Source: Sphingobacterium sp. SGG-5 (GTDB lineage: Bacteria > Bacteroidota > Bacteroidia > Sphingobacteriales > Sphingobacteriaceae). From it: a DNA stretch of 64,000 nt. Below the pieces are notes generated by a model. That model made no database searches, was not told the DNA's origin, and worked only from the letters and a program-made list of their open reading frames with translations. The position numbers were made by a program, and so were the translations under genes. Of this stretch, positions 18,586 through 28,441 are shown piece by piece. Every line of letters starts with the position of its first letter. Position 1 is the first letter of the stretch. Where the stretch lies: assembly GCF_011043525.1 (NCBI RefSeq), contig NZ_JAAKGO010000003.1:372001-436000 (forward strand), read 5' to 3'.

Positions 18586-20178
18586 ATGAAAAGGAACATA
18601 TTTTATATTTTATCAATACTACTGCTATTCACTTCCTGTACCAAATGGCTGGATGAAGAAAATAGAACGAAATATTCATCGGATTATATTTACAGTACAG
18701 AGGGCGGTCTAAAGTTGGCCGTAAATGCAGTCTACACTTTGCTTCGTAATTATGCGAGTGATACCGAAAATGCAACCATCTTTGCTTTGGAAAGGGGCAC
18801 TGATTTGGCCGTGACCAATGGCGGAACGGGTAACTACTTCGGTACTTATGATCCCAATTTCCTGAAACCTTCTTCTTCTCAGGTTGCATTTATGTGGAAA
18901 ACGATGTATGGTGTCATCGGAAAGGCGAATGAGATTATTCATGCCGGCGAGCAGCTTCCGGATACGGACGCTTTAAGGGCTACTATCGCAGAAGCCCGAT
19001 GCTTTCGGGCGCATGCCTACTTTATACTATATCGGACTTACGACAGGATCTGGTTGAATACGGAACCTACGAGCTGGCAAAATGTCGACGATCCCAAAAC
19101 ATATCGGGCAGCGAGCACAGCGGAGGTGTTTGATCTGTTGTATCAGGACTTGGATTATGCGATCGAAAATTTGGACTGGCAATCGGAAGAGCCTGGACGG
19201 TTTAATCAGGCCACTGCTCGCCATATCAAAGCCATGGCTGCTTTATGGATAAAAGATTGGGATGAAGCATTGGAGCAGGTCGATGAGATCGATAAGTCCG
19301 GATATTATGGATTGGTGGATCTGGATGATGTGTTCCAAGGTGCAGACCTCAATCATAAGGAGGCTCTGATGGTGCAGCAATGGAGCAGAAATCCAAGTGG
19401 CAACTTATCGACGGGTACGCCTTTAGGTAATTATTTCGCGGCTTATTTCATAGCCCCTTATCGGCAGGAAATTGGAGGGACGGCAGAATATGCCTGTAGC
19501 TATGAAAATTGGGGATATACCTATGGACGATGTCTGCCAAGCCCCTATCTATTCTCTTTATATGACCAAAGCAAGGATAAGAGATATCATTCGTATTATA
19601 TCCACCGGTATAAAAATACAACGGACCAAGCCATCCCATATGGATCAGTCACGGTTCAGCCTGGCGATTATTTCCCTCTGTATAAAAACGGGACGCTGAA
19701 TCGATTAGTTTATCCGGGCAGCACGAAGCTGGGCGATATATGGACACGTAGTAATCCCGCAGAAACCAGAAGCTATAAAGACTTTATCTTATACAGGTTA
19801 GCGGAGACGTACATTATCGGTGCTGAAGCTGCATTGATGAATGGTGATCAGACTTTAGCGAAGAAATATTTCAACGAAACTTGGGAGAGGGCAGGGAACG
19901 ATAAATTTACCGGTACGTTGACTATCAAAGATATCATTGATGAACAAGCGCGCGAATTGGCCTTTGAAGGGCACAATGAGCGGTGGTATTTCCTAAAGCG
20001 ATTGGGTATTCTCATTCCACAGGTTAAAAATTATGCCGGCCATCCAGAGATAGCCAGTTCGCTGGGCGGAAGGACCAACCTTCCTGCTAATCCGCACTTT
20101 ATACGCTGGCCAATCCCCGAAACGGAGATTATCAATATGGGACCGGAGAATTTTGCACAAAACCCAGGATATAATTAG
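18586..20178 (+). CDS. SusD/RagB-type nutrient-binding outer-membrane lipoprotein
   Basis: This 530-residue lipoprotein has a lipobox ending in TSC (Cys18). It has the helical TPR-like scaffold of SusD, and the family's C-terminal ending with the PIPETE and QNPGY motifs. It forms the lid of the SusC channel and captures the glycan. The position 10 nt after SusC and the STN-type SusC confirm one transcription unit. The stop TAG is the start of a tandem repeat at 20176-20213. Confidence 0.95.
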   Translation: MKRNIFYILSILLLFTSCTKWLDEENRTKYSSDYIYSTEGGLKLAVNAVYTLLRNYASDTENATIFALERGTDLAVTNGGTGNYFGTYDPNFLKPSSSQVAFMWKTMYGVIGKANEIIHAGEQLPDTDALRATIAEARCFRAHAYFILYRTYDRIWLNTEPTSWQNVDDPKTYRAASTAEVFDLLYQDLDYAIENLDWQSEEPGRFNQATARHIKAMAALWIKDWDEALEQVDEIDKSGYYGLVDLDDVFQGADLNHKEALMVQQWSRNPSGNLSTGTPLGNYFAAYFIAPYRQEIGGTAEYACSYENWGYTYGRCLPSPYLFSLYDQSKDKRYHSYYIHRYKNTTDQAIPYGSVTVQPGDYFPLYKNGTLNRLVYPGSTKLGDIWTRSNPAETRSYKDFILYRLAETYIIGAEAALMNGDQTLAKKYFNETWERAGNDKFTGTLTIKDIIDEQARELAFEGHNERWYFLKRLGILIPQVKNYAGHPEIASSLGGRTNLPANPHFIRWPIPETEIINMGPENFAQNPGYN

Positions 20179-20213
20179 TATTAAGTACTTAGTATTAAGT
20201 ATTAAGTATTAAG
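20176..20213 (+). repeat. TATTAAG tandem repeat after susD
   Basis: The 7-mer TATTAAG occurs at 20179-20185 and then three times head to tail at 20193-20213, within a larger TAGTATTAAGTA-type pattern that includes the susD stop codon. Short arrays of this kind occur in Bacteroidota intergenic DNA. No function is seen. Confidence 0.8.
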
Positions 20214-20266
20214 ATAGAGATAAAATCGTATTAAAGCGTATTTAAAAACTAAAATTGAGATAGAAA

Positions 20267-21934
20267 ATGAGAAAAATAGCAACGGTATTGGTGTTGGTGT
20301 GGATAACGATATGTAGTAGTAATAGTCAGGTATTGGCGTCCAATAAGGAAAGCGTTTTTGATATCTGTGTTTATGGAGAAACTGCCTCGGGCGTTATTGC
20401 GGCCGTTCAGGCAGCACGTATGGGTAAAAGTGTCGTGTTGATTTCTAAAAACAAGCATGTTGGTGGATTGGCTACATCGGGTCTTACTGCAACCGATATG
20501 AATAGAAATGATATGGTCGGCGGTCTTGCCCGCGAGTTTTACCAACGGGTGTATGATTATTACCTTAATCCGTCGGTGTGGCGTAATGAAAACCGGGAGG
20601 TTTTTTTCGAAAGGGCTTTCAAGCGGACATACCGCGGTAAGAACGATGAAAGGCGTATGCAGTGGGTTTATGAATCGAAAGTGGCCGAACAGATTATGCT
20701 GGATATGCTTAAAGAAGCAGGAGCAGAGCTCTGGACAAACGAGCGCCTGGATCTGAATAAAGGGGTGAGGAAAAATGGAAGAGAAATCGCGCAGATATTT
20801 TTAGAGAGTGGGAAAACGGTGCGCGCTAGAGTATTTATCGATGCGTCTTATGAAGGAGATTTATTAGCGAAGGCCGGGATTTCTTATACAGTTGGCCGGG
20901 AGTCGAATGATACGTATGGTGAAACATTCAACGGATATCGGGTAAACTTTACCAATGGAACGGATTTAACAGCTATCGACCCTTACGTGATACCGGGCGA
21001 TAAAAGTTCGGGCTTGCTGCCTTATATCGATACCAACCTCCCGATCAAACAAGGGCAGGCTGACAAAAGGGTACAGGCATACTGCTATAGGGTGACGTTG
21101 ACCGATGATCCAACCAATCGAGTGAAAATACAAAAGCCGAAGAACTACAACCCATTATGGTATGAAGTACTAGTACGACGTATTCAGTCGAATCCGGATT
21201 TGACGCTGCAGAAGATTATTACGTTGACACCTATGCCTAACCGTAAGACGGACACCAATCATCTGGACTTCTTTGGTGCGAGTTATGATTATGCGGAAGC
21301 GGATTATAAGCAGCGGAAAGAAATTGAGCAATTGCATCGAGATTATGCGTTGGGTATGCTGTGGCTATTGGAGCATGATACCCGTATTCCGCAACATATG
21401 CGGGAAGAGATGAAAGATTGGGGCCTGGCGAAAGACGAGTTTAAGGAAACAGGTAATTTCCCACACCATATTTACGTTCGGGAAGCGAGACGAATGATTG
21501 GTGAGTATGTGATGGTAGAGAAGAACGTGACCAAGAAAAATAGAGAGGGTGTATCTCATCCGATAGGTGTAGGTTCTTATGCTCTGGATTGCCATTATGT
21601 GTCGAAGGTGTTGGATGAAAATGGAAAATTACGGTATGAGGGAACCATCTTTGAACCGATTACGCCCTATTCCATCAGTTATTATTCCCTTACACCGAAA
21701 AGAGAAGAGTGTACGAATCTGTTGGTGCCGGTCTGCTTGTCGGCTTCACACGTGGCGATCAGTTCGCTGCGGATGGAGCCGGTCTATATGGTGTTAGGCC
21801 AATCTGCAGCCGTAGCGGCCTCCATGGCGATCGATGCAAGACAGTCTGTTCAGGATATTTCCTATGATCTGCTTCAGCAAGAGTTGCTCGATTTGGATCA
21901 GATTATTATACCCGGTAATACTAAACCCCATTAG
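20267..21934 (+). CDS. Exported FAD-dependent oxidoreductase (FAD_oxidored family)
   Basis: At 555 residues, it has a signal peptide (~1-25). The dinucleotide-binding start reads DICVYGETASGVIAAVQAA, with Glu in place of the usual second Gly, and is followed by HVGGLATSGL. The C-terminal FAD block VPVCLSASHVAISSLRMEP is shared with the paralogue at 24520. Proteins of this family near glycan genes are often labelled xanthan lyase, but no lyase residues are seen. A periplasmic flavoenzyme oxidising or dehydrating a sugar is an inference. It sits 88 nt after susD and 2 nt before the next gene. Confidence 0.8.
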   Translation: MRKIATVLVLVWITICSSNSQVLASNKESVFDICVYGETASGVIAAVQAARMGKSVVLISKNKHVGGLATSGLTATDMNRNDMVGGLAREFYQRVYDYYLNPSVWRNENREVFFERAFKRTYRGKNDERRMQWVYESKVAEQIMLDMLKEAGAELWTNERLDLNKGVRKNGREIAQIFLESGKTVRARVFIDASYEGDLLAKAGISYTVGRESNDTYGETFNGYRVNFTNGTDLTAIDPYVIPGDKSSGLLPYIDTNLPIKQGQADKRVQAYCYRVTLTDDPTNRVKIQKPKNYNPLWYEVLVRRIQSNPDLTLQKIITLTPMPNRKTDTNHLDFFGASYDYAEADYKQRKEIEQLHRDYALGMLWLLEHDTRIPQHMREEMKDWGLAKDEFKETGNFPHHIYVREARRMIGEYVMVEKNVTKKNREGVSHPIGVGSYALDCHYVSKVLDENGKLRYEGTIFEPITPYSISYYSLTPKREECTNLLVPVCLSASHVAISSLRMEPVYMVLGQSAAVAASMAIDARQSVQDISYDLLQQELLDLDQIIIPGNTKPH

Positions 21935-21936
21935 TG

Positions 21937-23298
21937 ATGAAATATTTAGCAATACATCTAAGGACTACTGCATTTTCTGTATTGATTATGCTGTTGTGTA
22001 GTTGTACAGACCGCTACGACTACCCCATACCTCCGGCTTCTTTTGAAGAAACCGTGCTTCCGCCACCGGCGAAGGTAACGCTCTCGAAAGAGAGTGGCGA
22101 ATGGAAAATGTTTGTGGACGGCGAAGAGTTTTATGTAAAAGGAGCCTGTACAAATGGTTTCTATGGTATGCCTGCTGAATTCGGTGCTACCGCGATAAGG
22201 ACGTATGGCGTTAGTGATGATAGCCGCAGAATATTGGACGAAGCTTATGAAGCCGGTTTGTATGTCAATTTTGGATTGTATATGAAGCGGGAGGCAGACG
22301 GTTTTGATTATGATAATGAAGAAGCGGTTGCCCAGCAGCTGGAAGATATGAAAAATGCTGTGGTCAGATTTAAAGATCACCCGGCATTGTTGTGCTGGTC
22401 TATCGGTAATGAGGCCGAAGCGAGCTATACGAATACCAAGCTCTGGACTGCCATTAATGAGGTCGCGAAATTTATTCATGAGGTGGATCCCAATCACCCC
22501 ACAACAGTCGCCCTGTCTAATTCCGATCCCGTCAAAATCCAGCATATCATGAATCTGGCGCCGGAGATCGATATTTTGTCTATCAATATGTATGCGCCTG
22601 CATTGCCCAATGTGCTATCGAATGTACAGTCAGCAGGGTGGGAGAAACCTTATATGATTACAGAATTCGGGCCGAGGGGTACTTGGCAGATGGCTCCGGA
22701 ACCGGATAGAGTACTGGATTGGGGCGGATTGGTTGAACAGACCAGCACCGAAAAGGCAGCCATCTATTTGCAGTCTTATCAAGATCATATTCTGGGGAAT
22801 AAGCCGAATGGTTGTATCGGTTCTTTTGTCTTCATATGGGGGTATCAGACCCATGGCGAAGTATTGATGTGGTATGGACTTCTTGACAAAAAAGGATATA
22901 CCTTCCCGGCAGTCGATGCGATGCAATATGGATGGACGGGAGCATACCCGGCTAATCGGGCACCCGTTGTGGAAGATAGGGATGATATTTTAATGAATGG
23001 GAAGCGGGCTGAAGAAAACATCAAGGTGGAGAAGAATTCTGATAATACGGCTTCTGTTGTTGCCACCGACCCCGATGGTGACCCATTGACCTACGATTGG
23101 ATGATTATGAAAGAAGGGACATCTAGTCCGGACGGAAGTCTCCCGCCTCCGATGGAGGGGTTGATAACCGATAATACATCGGCAACGATTTCTTTTAAAG
23201 CACCATCCGCTACGGGAGGGTATCGACTCATTGTGTTTGTGCGGGACGATGCCAATAAGAAAGTAGCAAGTGGTGTTATTCCGTTTTACGTCAATTAA
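21937..23298 (+). CDS. GH2-type TIM-barrel lipoprotein with Ig-like C-terminus
   Basis: The ATG at 21937 directly follows the previous stop. A lipobox ends at Cys23. Residues ~50-310 form a (beta/alpha)8 barrel of the GH2/clan A type, with both catalytic Glu positions present: E159 in SIGNEAE (acid/base) and E243 in YMITEFGPRG (nucleophile). The N-terminal sugar-binding and Ig domains of full GH2 enzymes are missing. Residues ~345-454 form an Ig- or cadherin-like domain with VVATDPDGDPLTYDW. A surface-attached glycosidase or mannanase/glucuronidase-like enzyme is likely; the substrate is unknown. Confidence 0.75.
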   Translation: MKYLAIHLRTTAFSVLIMLLCSCTDRYDYPIPPASFEETVLPPPAKVTLSKESGEWKMFVDGEEFYVKGACTNGFYGMPAEFGATAIRTYGVSDDSRRILDEAYEAGLYVNFGLYMKREADGFDYDNEEAVAQQLEDMKNAVVRFKDHPALLCWSIGNEAEASYTNTKLWTAINEVAKFIHEVDPNHPTTVALSNSDPVKIQHIMNLAPEIDILSINMYAPALPNVLSNVQSAGWEKPYMITEFGPRGTWQMAPEPDRVLDWGGLVEQTSTEKAAIYLQSYQDHILGNKPNGCIGSFVFIWGYQTHGEVLMWYGLLDKKGYTFPAVDAMQYGWTGAYPANRAPVVEDRDDILMNGKRAEENIKVEKNSDNTASVVATDPDGDPLTYDWMIMKEGTSSPDGSLPPPMEGLITDNTSATISFKAPSATGGYRLIVFVRDDANKKVASGVIPFYVN

Positions 23299-23305
23299 AT
23301 AAGTT

Positions 23306-24520
23306 ATGAAGAGCGCATTAACAAAATTATATGTACTCATCTTCTTACTGGCTCTAGGCGCCTGTAAAAAAGATGAAGGAGAATTGCAACTTCCGAATGG
23401 ATTTGCCGTGGATGTCACACAAAACGTCACGATCCCCTATGCGGTAACCTCAAAGGACGAGATCGTATTTGACCTGACGATAAGTGCTAAAGCTGAAGCA
23501 CAGATTCAGGAAGCTATATTACGTCTTGACGAAGTAGACTTAGAGACGGCATCGGTCACGGCGAACGAGATAAATCTGAATTATACCTATGCGGTAACAG
23601 CAGCAGATGTCGGAAGGAGCTTAATATTCCGGTTGACCATAATAGATGCCGAAGGTACGGCGGTAGATAAGGATTTTACGATATATGTACAATCTGCTCC
23701 TGCTGATGTCCAGGTAAGCATTCCGGCAGAAGCACCGAATGAAGTGAAAGATAACGAAGAGGTCGCGTTTACAGTGTCGGTGACGTCCGAGAACGAAATC
23801 AGGTATATCAAAACATTGTTGGATCAAACGGAATTAACGGATTTAACAAAGGAGACCTTTGATGACCCTAACGCTGACGAATACGACTTTTTCTATCAGC
23901 CGACAGTAGCTGATGCAGACAAAACATTGTCTTTTACGATTGAAGTCATGGACGTTTTGGGTAATATTCATCGACAGCCGTATTCCTTGTTCGTCGAGCG
24001 ATCCGTGGAAGCTGATTTTGTGGCATACTATGATGTGCACCTCGGAGCACAGAAGTCGACAGGTCCAGGACCATTTTTCAATGCTTCTACAGGTGAGGTA
24101 TATGTGACAGCAGGTTCAGCTGCAAAATCGGCTGATATTGACTTAGCTACATTTTTCAGTGGGTCTACTACGGCTTATAATCTGACTTCTCCTACATTTG
24201 GCAACACCATCAATATTATTTATACCCCAGCAGCCATCGGAGAAGATGCGATGGAAAACTGGTCAGTACGCAATCAGACGTTAATTAAGAAAATAACGCT
24301 AACGCGTGGAGAATTTGATATGCTGGCTTCTGCGGCTGAAATAGAGGCTTTGTATACGGGTTCGAGTGTGGCAGAGAGCGAGACCTCGGGTGGACTGGCA
24401 AATGGACATGTTATCGTCTTTAAAACGGCAGCTGGAAAATACGGCGTATTGTATGTGGTTGATAGGTCGGCTAATGCCAATACCGGCTATCTCAAGGTAG
24501 ATGTTAAGATGCAGAAATAA
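23306..24520 (+). CDS. Ig-like-domain lipoprotein, possible surface glycan-binding protein
   Basis: The N-terminal lipobox ends in LGAC (Cys20) and is followed by at least two Ig/PKD-like domains (~30-130 and ~135-230), each of 90-100 residues rich in beta strands. The C-terminal ~170 residues form a further beta-rich unit with no family I recognise. Genes in this position, downstream of SusD, often encode surface glycan-binding proteins; that role is inferred. The stop TAA overlaps the start of the next gene (TAATG), which shows translational coupling. Confidence 0.6.
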   Translation: MKSALTKLYVLIFLLALGACKKDEGELQLPNGFAVDVTQNVTIPYAVTSKDEIVFDLTISAKAEAQIQEAILRLDEVDLETASVTANEINLNYTYAVTAADVGRSLIFRLTIIDAEGTAVDKDFTIYVQSAPADVQVSIPAEAPNEVKDNEEVAFTVSVTSENEIRYIKTLLDQTELTDLTKETFDDPNADEYDFFYQPTVADADKTLSFTIEVMDVLGNIHRQPYSLFVERSVEADFVAYYDVHLGAQKSTGPGPFFNASTGEVYVTAGSAAKSADIDLATFFSGSTTAYNLTSPTFGNTINIIYTPAAIGEDAMENWSVRNQTLIKKITLTRGEFDMLASAAEIEALYTGSSVAESETSGGLANGHVIVFKTAAGKYGVLYVVDRSANANTGYLKVDVKMQK

Positions 24521-26517
24521 TGAGACAGATTAAGATATTCCTTCTTTTATTAGGTGTGATACCCTCGCTCGTACTCGGGGGAACACAAGACGAAATGTCG
24601 GTAGATATCTGTATTTACGGTGGTTCTTCTGCAGGTATCGTAGTGGCATATACAGCCAGCAAAGCCGGAAAGACTGTTGTTGTCATTGAACCTGGTGCGC
24701 GCGTGGGAGGTTTGAGCTCGGGAGGTTTGGGAATGACCGATATCGGGAACAAATATGTCGTCACTGGCCTGGCATTGGATTTTTACCGTAAGCTGGGTAC
24801 ACATTATGGCAATTTGGAGAATTGGATTTTTGAACCGAAGGTAGCCTTATCTGTCTTCGAAGAATATATTCAAGACGCCAATATTCATGTGATATATAAT
24901 AGACAGTTGGTCGATGTGAAAAAGGAGGGACGTCATATTCAGGAAATCACCGTGACTAACCTTGAGGAACAGCATAGCCCGAAGCTACGCGTGAAAGCTA
25001 AGATGTTCATGGACTGTACCTATGAAGGGGATCTTCTTGCGCAGGCAGGTGTGCGTTATACGGTGGGCCGGGAAGACAATAGTGTATATAATGAAACGCT
25101 GAGTGGTGTACAATTCCTAAAAGGACATCAGTTACCAGATGGGATCGATCCTTATAAAATTAAAGGAGATCCGTCGAGCGGTCTGCTTTGGGGTATCAGC
25201 AACGAAACGCTAAAGCCGAACGGTACAGGAGATAAAAAAGTACAGGCCTATAATTACCGAATCGCATTGACGAATAATCCGGCCAACAGGATACCTATTA
25301 CGCAGCCGGACAACTACGATCGGGAGCGATACCAATTATTGGTGCGTCAGAAAGAAATCCAACCTTGGAAAGGTCTGAATGATGTTTTTATCTGGAGTCT
25401 AATGCCCAATAATAAAACGGATATCAACAATCGTAACGGCATGTCGACGGATATGATCGGTGCCAATTGGGAATACCCGGAAGCCGATTATCACAAAAGA
25501 AAACAGATTATAAAAGCACACGAGGATTACACGAAGGGATTATTGTATTTCGTCGGTAATGATCCGGCTGTGCCGGAGTTTATCCGAAAGCAGATGAAAG
25601 AATGGGGATATCCGAAGGACGAGTACCTGGACAATAATCACTGGTCGCCACAGCTTTATATCCGTGAAGCCAGAAGGATGGTAAGTGATGTCGTTATGAC
25701 ACAACATCATTGTCAGGGTCGGGAAGTTGTAGACGACGGAGTTGCCTATGCTGCCTACACCATGGACTCCCATAACTGCGATCGGTTGGTGGTGAATGGT
25801 AGGGTTAAAAATGAAGGGAATGTTGAAGTTGGTGGATTTCCACCATTTCCGATTTCCTATCGGGCTATCGTGCCTAAGCGGACGGAAGTAAGTAATCTCT
25901 TGGTGCCGGTGTGTCTTTCGGCATCACATATTGCCTTTGGTTCTATCCGGATGGAGCCTGTATTTATGGTACTGGCTCAATCTGCAGCGGTAGCTGCCTG
26001 TATTGCTATCGATCAGAATATTGCCGTACAGGATGTCCATGCGGAGGCTATAAAAGCAATTCTTAAGGCTAACCCGAAGGCTGATTTTCGTAAGCCTGAT
26101 GTGCTGAGCATGGTTTCTAATACGGATGATGTCGAAATGGAGGGGGCGTGGAATAGTGTCAAGTTAAAGGGCTATGGTCCATATCATGTTGAAAATAAGT
26201 CCGCAGGAGGAGCGGAGTATGTGAAGTTCAAGTTGAATAAAGCGGCGCTGTCGGGAAAATATACGGCATATTACTATTATCCGCGTACAATTGATGGTGC
26301 AGAGACTGTGCAACTGACAGTTTTTGACGGAAAAGAAGCAAAACCGATAACGGTCAACTTAAAAGATGTGAAAATAATGGGACAAACATCGAGTACTTGG
26401 GTAGAAATTGGTACATTTATTTTTAACTTTGGCGCAGGCGCTCATGTAAAAGTAGCAGCGGATCCGGCGGGAAAGACTGTCGCAGCCAACGCTATATTGC
26501 TTGTGCCTCGTGACTAA
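24520..26517 (+). CDS. Exported FAD-dependent oxidoreductase with golvesin-like C-terminal domain
   Basis: At 665 residues, it has a signal peptide (~1-22). The FAD fold starts with DICIYGGSSAGIVVAY, then VGGLSSGGLG, and ends with VPVCLSASHIAFGSIRMEP. The last ~130 residues contain WVEIGTFIFNFGAG, which matches the golvesin-like carbohydrate-associated domain pattern. It is a paralogue of 20267-21934. The C-terminal domain suggests glycan or cell-wall contact. It overlaps the previous gene by one base and is followed after 20 nt by cstA. Substrate and acceptor are unknown. Confidence 0.8.
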   Translation: MRQIKIFLLLLGVIPSLVLGGTQDEMSVDICIYGGSSAGIVVAYTASKAGKTVVVIEPGARVGGLSSGGLGMTDIGNKYVVTGLALDFYRKLGTHYGNLENWIFEPKVALSVFEEYIQDANIHVIYNRQLVDVKKEGRHIQEITVTNLEEQHSPKLRVKAKMFMDCTYEGDLLAQAGVRYTVGREDNSVYNETLSGVQFLKGHQLPDGIDPYKIKGDPSSGLLWGISNETLKPNGTGDKKVQAYNYRIALTNNPANRIPITQPDNYDRERYQLLVRQKEIQPWKGLNDVFIWSLMPNNKTDINNRNGMSTDMIGANWEYPEADYHKRKQIIKAHEDYTKGLLYFVGNDPAVPEFIRKQMKEWGYPKDEYLDNNHWSPQLYIREARRMVSDVVMTQHHCQGREVVDDGVAYAAYTMDSHNCDRLVVNGRVKNEGNVEVGGFPPFPISYRAIVPKRTEVSNLLVPVCLSASHIAFGSIRMEPVFMVLAQSAAVAACIAIDQNIAVQDVHAEAIKAILKANPKADFRKPDVLSMVSNTDDVEMEGAWNSVKLKGYGPYHVENKSAGGAEYVKFKLNKAALSGKYTAYYYYPRTIDGAETVQLTVFDGKEAKPITVNLKDVKIMGQTSSTWVEIGTFIFNFGAGAHVKVAADPAGKTVAANAILLVPRD

Positions 26518-26537
26518 TCATCTTTTTTTAAACTTAT

Positions 26538-28379
26538 ATGGAATTTTTAAACGGTATTAATGCCCTTACTTTAGTTTTTGTAGCGCTCTTGGTTTTTGCC
26601 ATTGCTTATCGGTTTTATGGCATATTTATGGCCAACAAGGTGTTGCGGTTAAACGCGAAACATGTTACACCTGCTATCGAATTTGCTGACGGCAAAGATT
26701 ACGTAGCGACCAATAAAAATGTACTTTTTGGCCATCACTTTGCAGCTATAGCTGCGGCAGGGCCCTTAGTAGGACCTGTATTGGCGGCACAGTTTGGCTA
26801 TCTTCCGGGTGCTTTGTGGATATTAATTGGCTGTGTGTTAGGTGGAGGAGTGCACGATATGGTCGTACTCTTTGCATCGGTAAGACATAAAGGGGAAAGT
26901 TTGGCAACTATAGCGCGTAAAGAGATCGGAAAAGGAACGGGTCTTATCGCAGGGTTAGCTATTTTGTTTATCCTTGTTCTGACCTTAGCCGGGCTTTCCT
27001 TAGCCTGTATCAGTGCGATGCACGAAGCGTCTTGGTCTTTATTTACGGTTATTGCCACCATGCCTATCGCTATTCTGATGGGCTTGATTATGCGTTATCG
27101 GAAAGATAGTGTGACTTTGGCAAGTATCATTGGCGGTATTCTCCTTATTGCGGCTATTGTTGGAGGCCATGGTTTGATGCAGGTCGAAGCCATCAGTAAC
27201 TTGTTTCACTGGCGGATAGAAACGATCTCTGTAGCCATTGCAGCATATGGCTTTTTAGCATCTGTACTACCGGTTTGGTTTTTGTTGGTTCCGCGTGATT
27301 ATCTGTCGACTTATCTTAAAATAGGTACGATATTGATGTTGGCAATAGGTGTTATTTTTGTGCATCCGACGTTGGAAATGCCGGCACTGACGTCATTTAT
27401 ACATGGTGGGGGACCCATCATCGGCGGCCCGGTCTTACCTTTCATCTTTATCGTCATTGCCTGTGGTGCGATTTCGGGCTTCCATGCGATAATTGCTACG
27501 GGTACCACACCTAAGATGCTGACCAATGAACGTGAGATACTTTTTGTAGGCTATGGTGCTATGTTGGTGGAAGGATTTGTTGCTCTGATGGCCCTTATTG
27601 CAGCATGTACGTTGGTTCCGGGCGATTATTTTGCGATCAATACGCCAAAGGAAATGTATGACTCCTTTATTGCGCAGCATCCTCATCTGTTGCCAGTGGA
27701 TCTGGATCATTTTAGTGAAATGATCGGTGTGGACCTGCATGGCAGAACAGGAGGGGCAGTGTCGTTGGCTGTAGGTATGGCACATATTTTCAACAAGATA
27801 CCTTTCATGGATGACGTGATGGCCTATTGGTACAATTTTGCGATCATGTTTGAAGCAGTTTTCATTTTGACCGCGATAGATGCCGGTACACGTGTTGGTC
27901 GGTTTTTCTTACAGGAAATGTTAGGCAGTGCTATTCCGAAGTTTAATGACAAAAATTGGATACCCGGTATTATTATCAGTAGCCTTATTTTTACCTTTTC
28001 CTGGGGATATTTAGTCTATACGGGAAATGTAAGCAGTATATGGCCTTTATTCGGTATTAGTAACCAGCTGCTTGCAGCCTGTGGCTTGATCGTTTGTACA
28101 ACGATGCTGATCCGTATGAACCGAAGGAAATATGCCTTGTGTTCTGCTATTCCGGGCGTGTTTATGGCGATTATTACGTTTTGGGCGGGTTATGAGCAGG
28201 TGATGGATATCTATCTGCCACAGGAACAGTATCTGTTGGCCTTTTTAGCAGTTCTCGCTATGGTGTTGATGGCAGCGGTGTTCGTAAATACGTTTAGAAG
28301 ATGGTATTATCTGCTCCAGATAAAAGCCGATAAAGTGGATGAGTATGGTGAGACAGTGAAAGAGCTGGTCGAACGATAA
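26538..28379 (+). CDS. cstA: Carbon starvation protein CstA family transporter
   Basis: This 613-residue inner-membrane protein has about 16-18 hydrophobic helices. The blocks HHFAAIAAAGPLVGPVLAAQ, GGVHDMVVLFASVRHKG and SGFHAIIATGTTPKM are characteristic of CstA/BtsT. Members take up peptides or pyruvate. It is the last gene of the run that begins at SusC and ends in a clear terminator at 28385. It may carry a small product of the pathway, such as pyruvate; that is an inference from its place. Confidence 0.9.
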   Translation: MEFLNGINALTLVFVALLVFAIAYRFYGIFMANKVLRLNAKHVTPAIEFADGKDYVATNKNVLFGHHFAAIAAAGPLVGPVLAAQFGYLPGALWILIGCVLGGGVHDMVVLFASVRHKGESLATIARKEIGKGTGLIAGLAILFILVLTLAGLSLACISAMHEASWSLFTVIATMPIAILMGLIMRYRKDSVTLASIIGGILLIAAIVGGHGLMQVEAISNLFHWRIETISVAIAAYGFLASVLPVWFLLVPRDYLSTYLKIGTILMLAIGVIFVHPTLEMPALTSFIHGGGPIIGGPVLPFIFIVIACGAISGFHAIIATGTTPKMLTNEREILFVGYGAMLVEGFVALMALIAACTLVPGDYFAINTPKEMYDSFIAQHPHLLPVDLDHFSEMIGVDLHGRTGGAVSLAVGMAHIFNKIPFMDDVMAYWYNFAIMFEAVFILTAIDAGTRVGRFFLQEMLGSAIPKFNDKNWIPGIIISSLIFTFSWGYLVYTGNVSSIWPLFGISNQLLAACGLIVCTTMLIRMNRRKYALCSAIPGVFMAIITFWAGYEQVMDIYLPQEQYLLAFLAVLAMVLMAAVFVNTFRRWYYLLQIKADKVDEYGETVKELVER

Positions 28380-28384
28380 AAAAG

Positions 28385-28426
28385 GAAGGGCAAACTTACT
28401 TATGCATGTTTGCCCTTCTTTTTTAT
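28385..28426 (+). terminator. Rho-independent terminator after cstA
   Basis: GAAGGGCAAAC (28385-28395) pairs with GTTTGCCCTTC (28408-28418) around a 12-base loop, followed by a T-run. It lies between convergent cstA and accA and may serve both. Confidence 0.9.
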
Positions 28427-28441
28427 TGATGTATCTTTTTC

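Noticed and set aside
20267-26517. Annotation of FAD genes as xanthan lyases
   Set aside because: They carry an FAD-binding fold and no lyase catalytic residues; the name is a transfer from neighbouring genes in databases.
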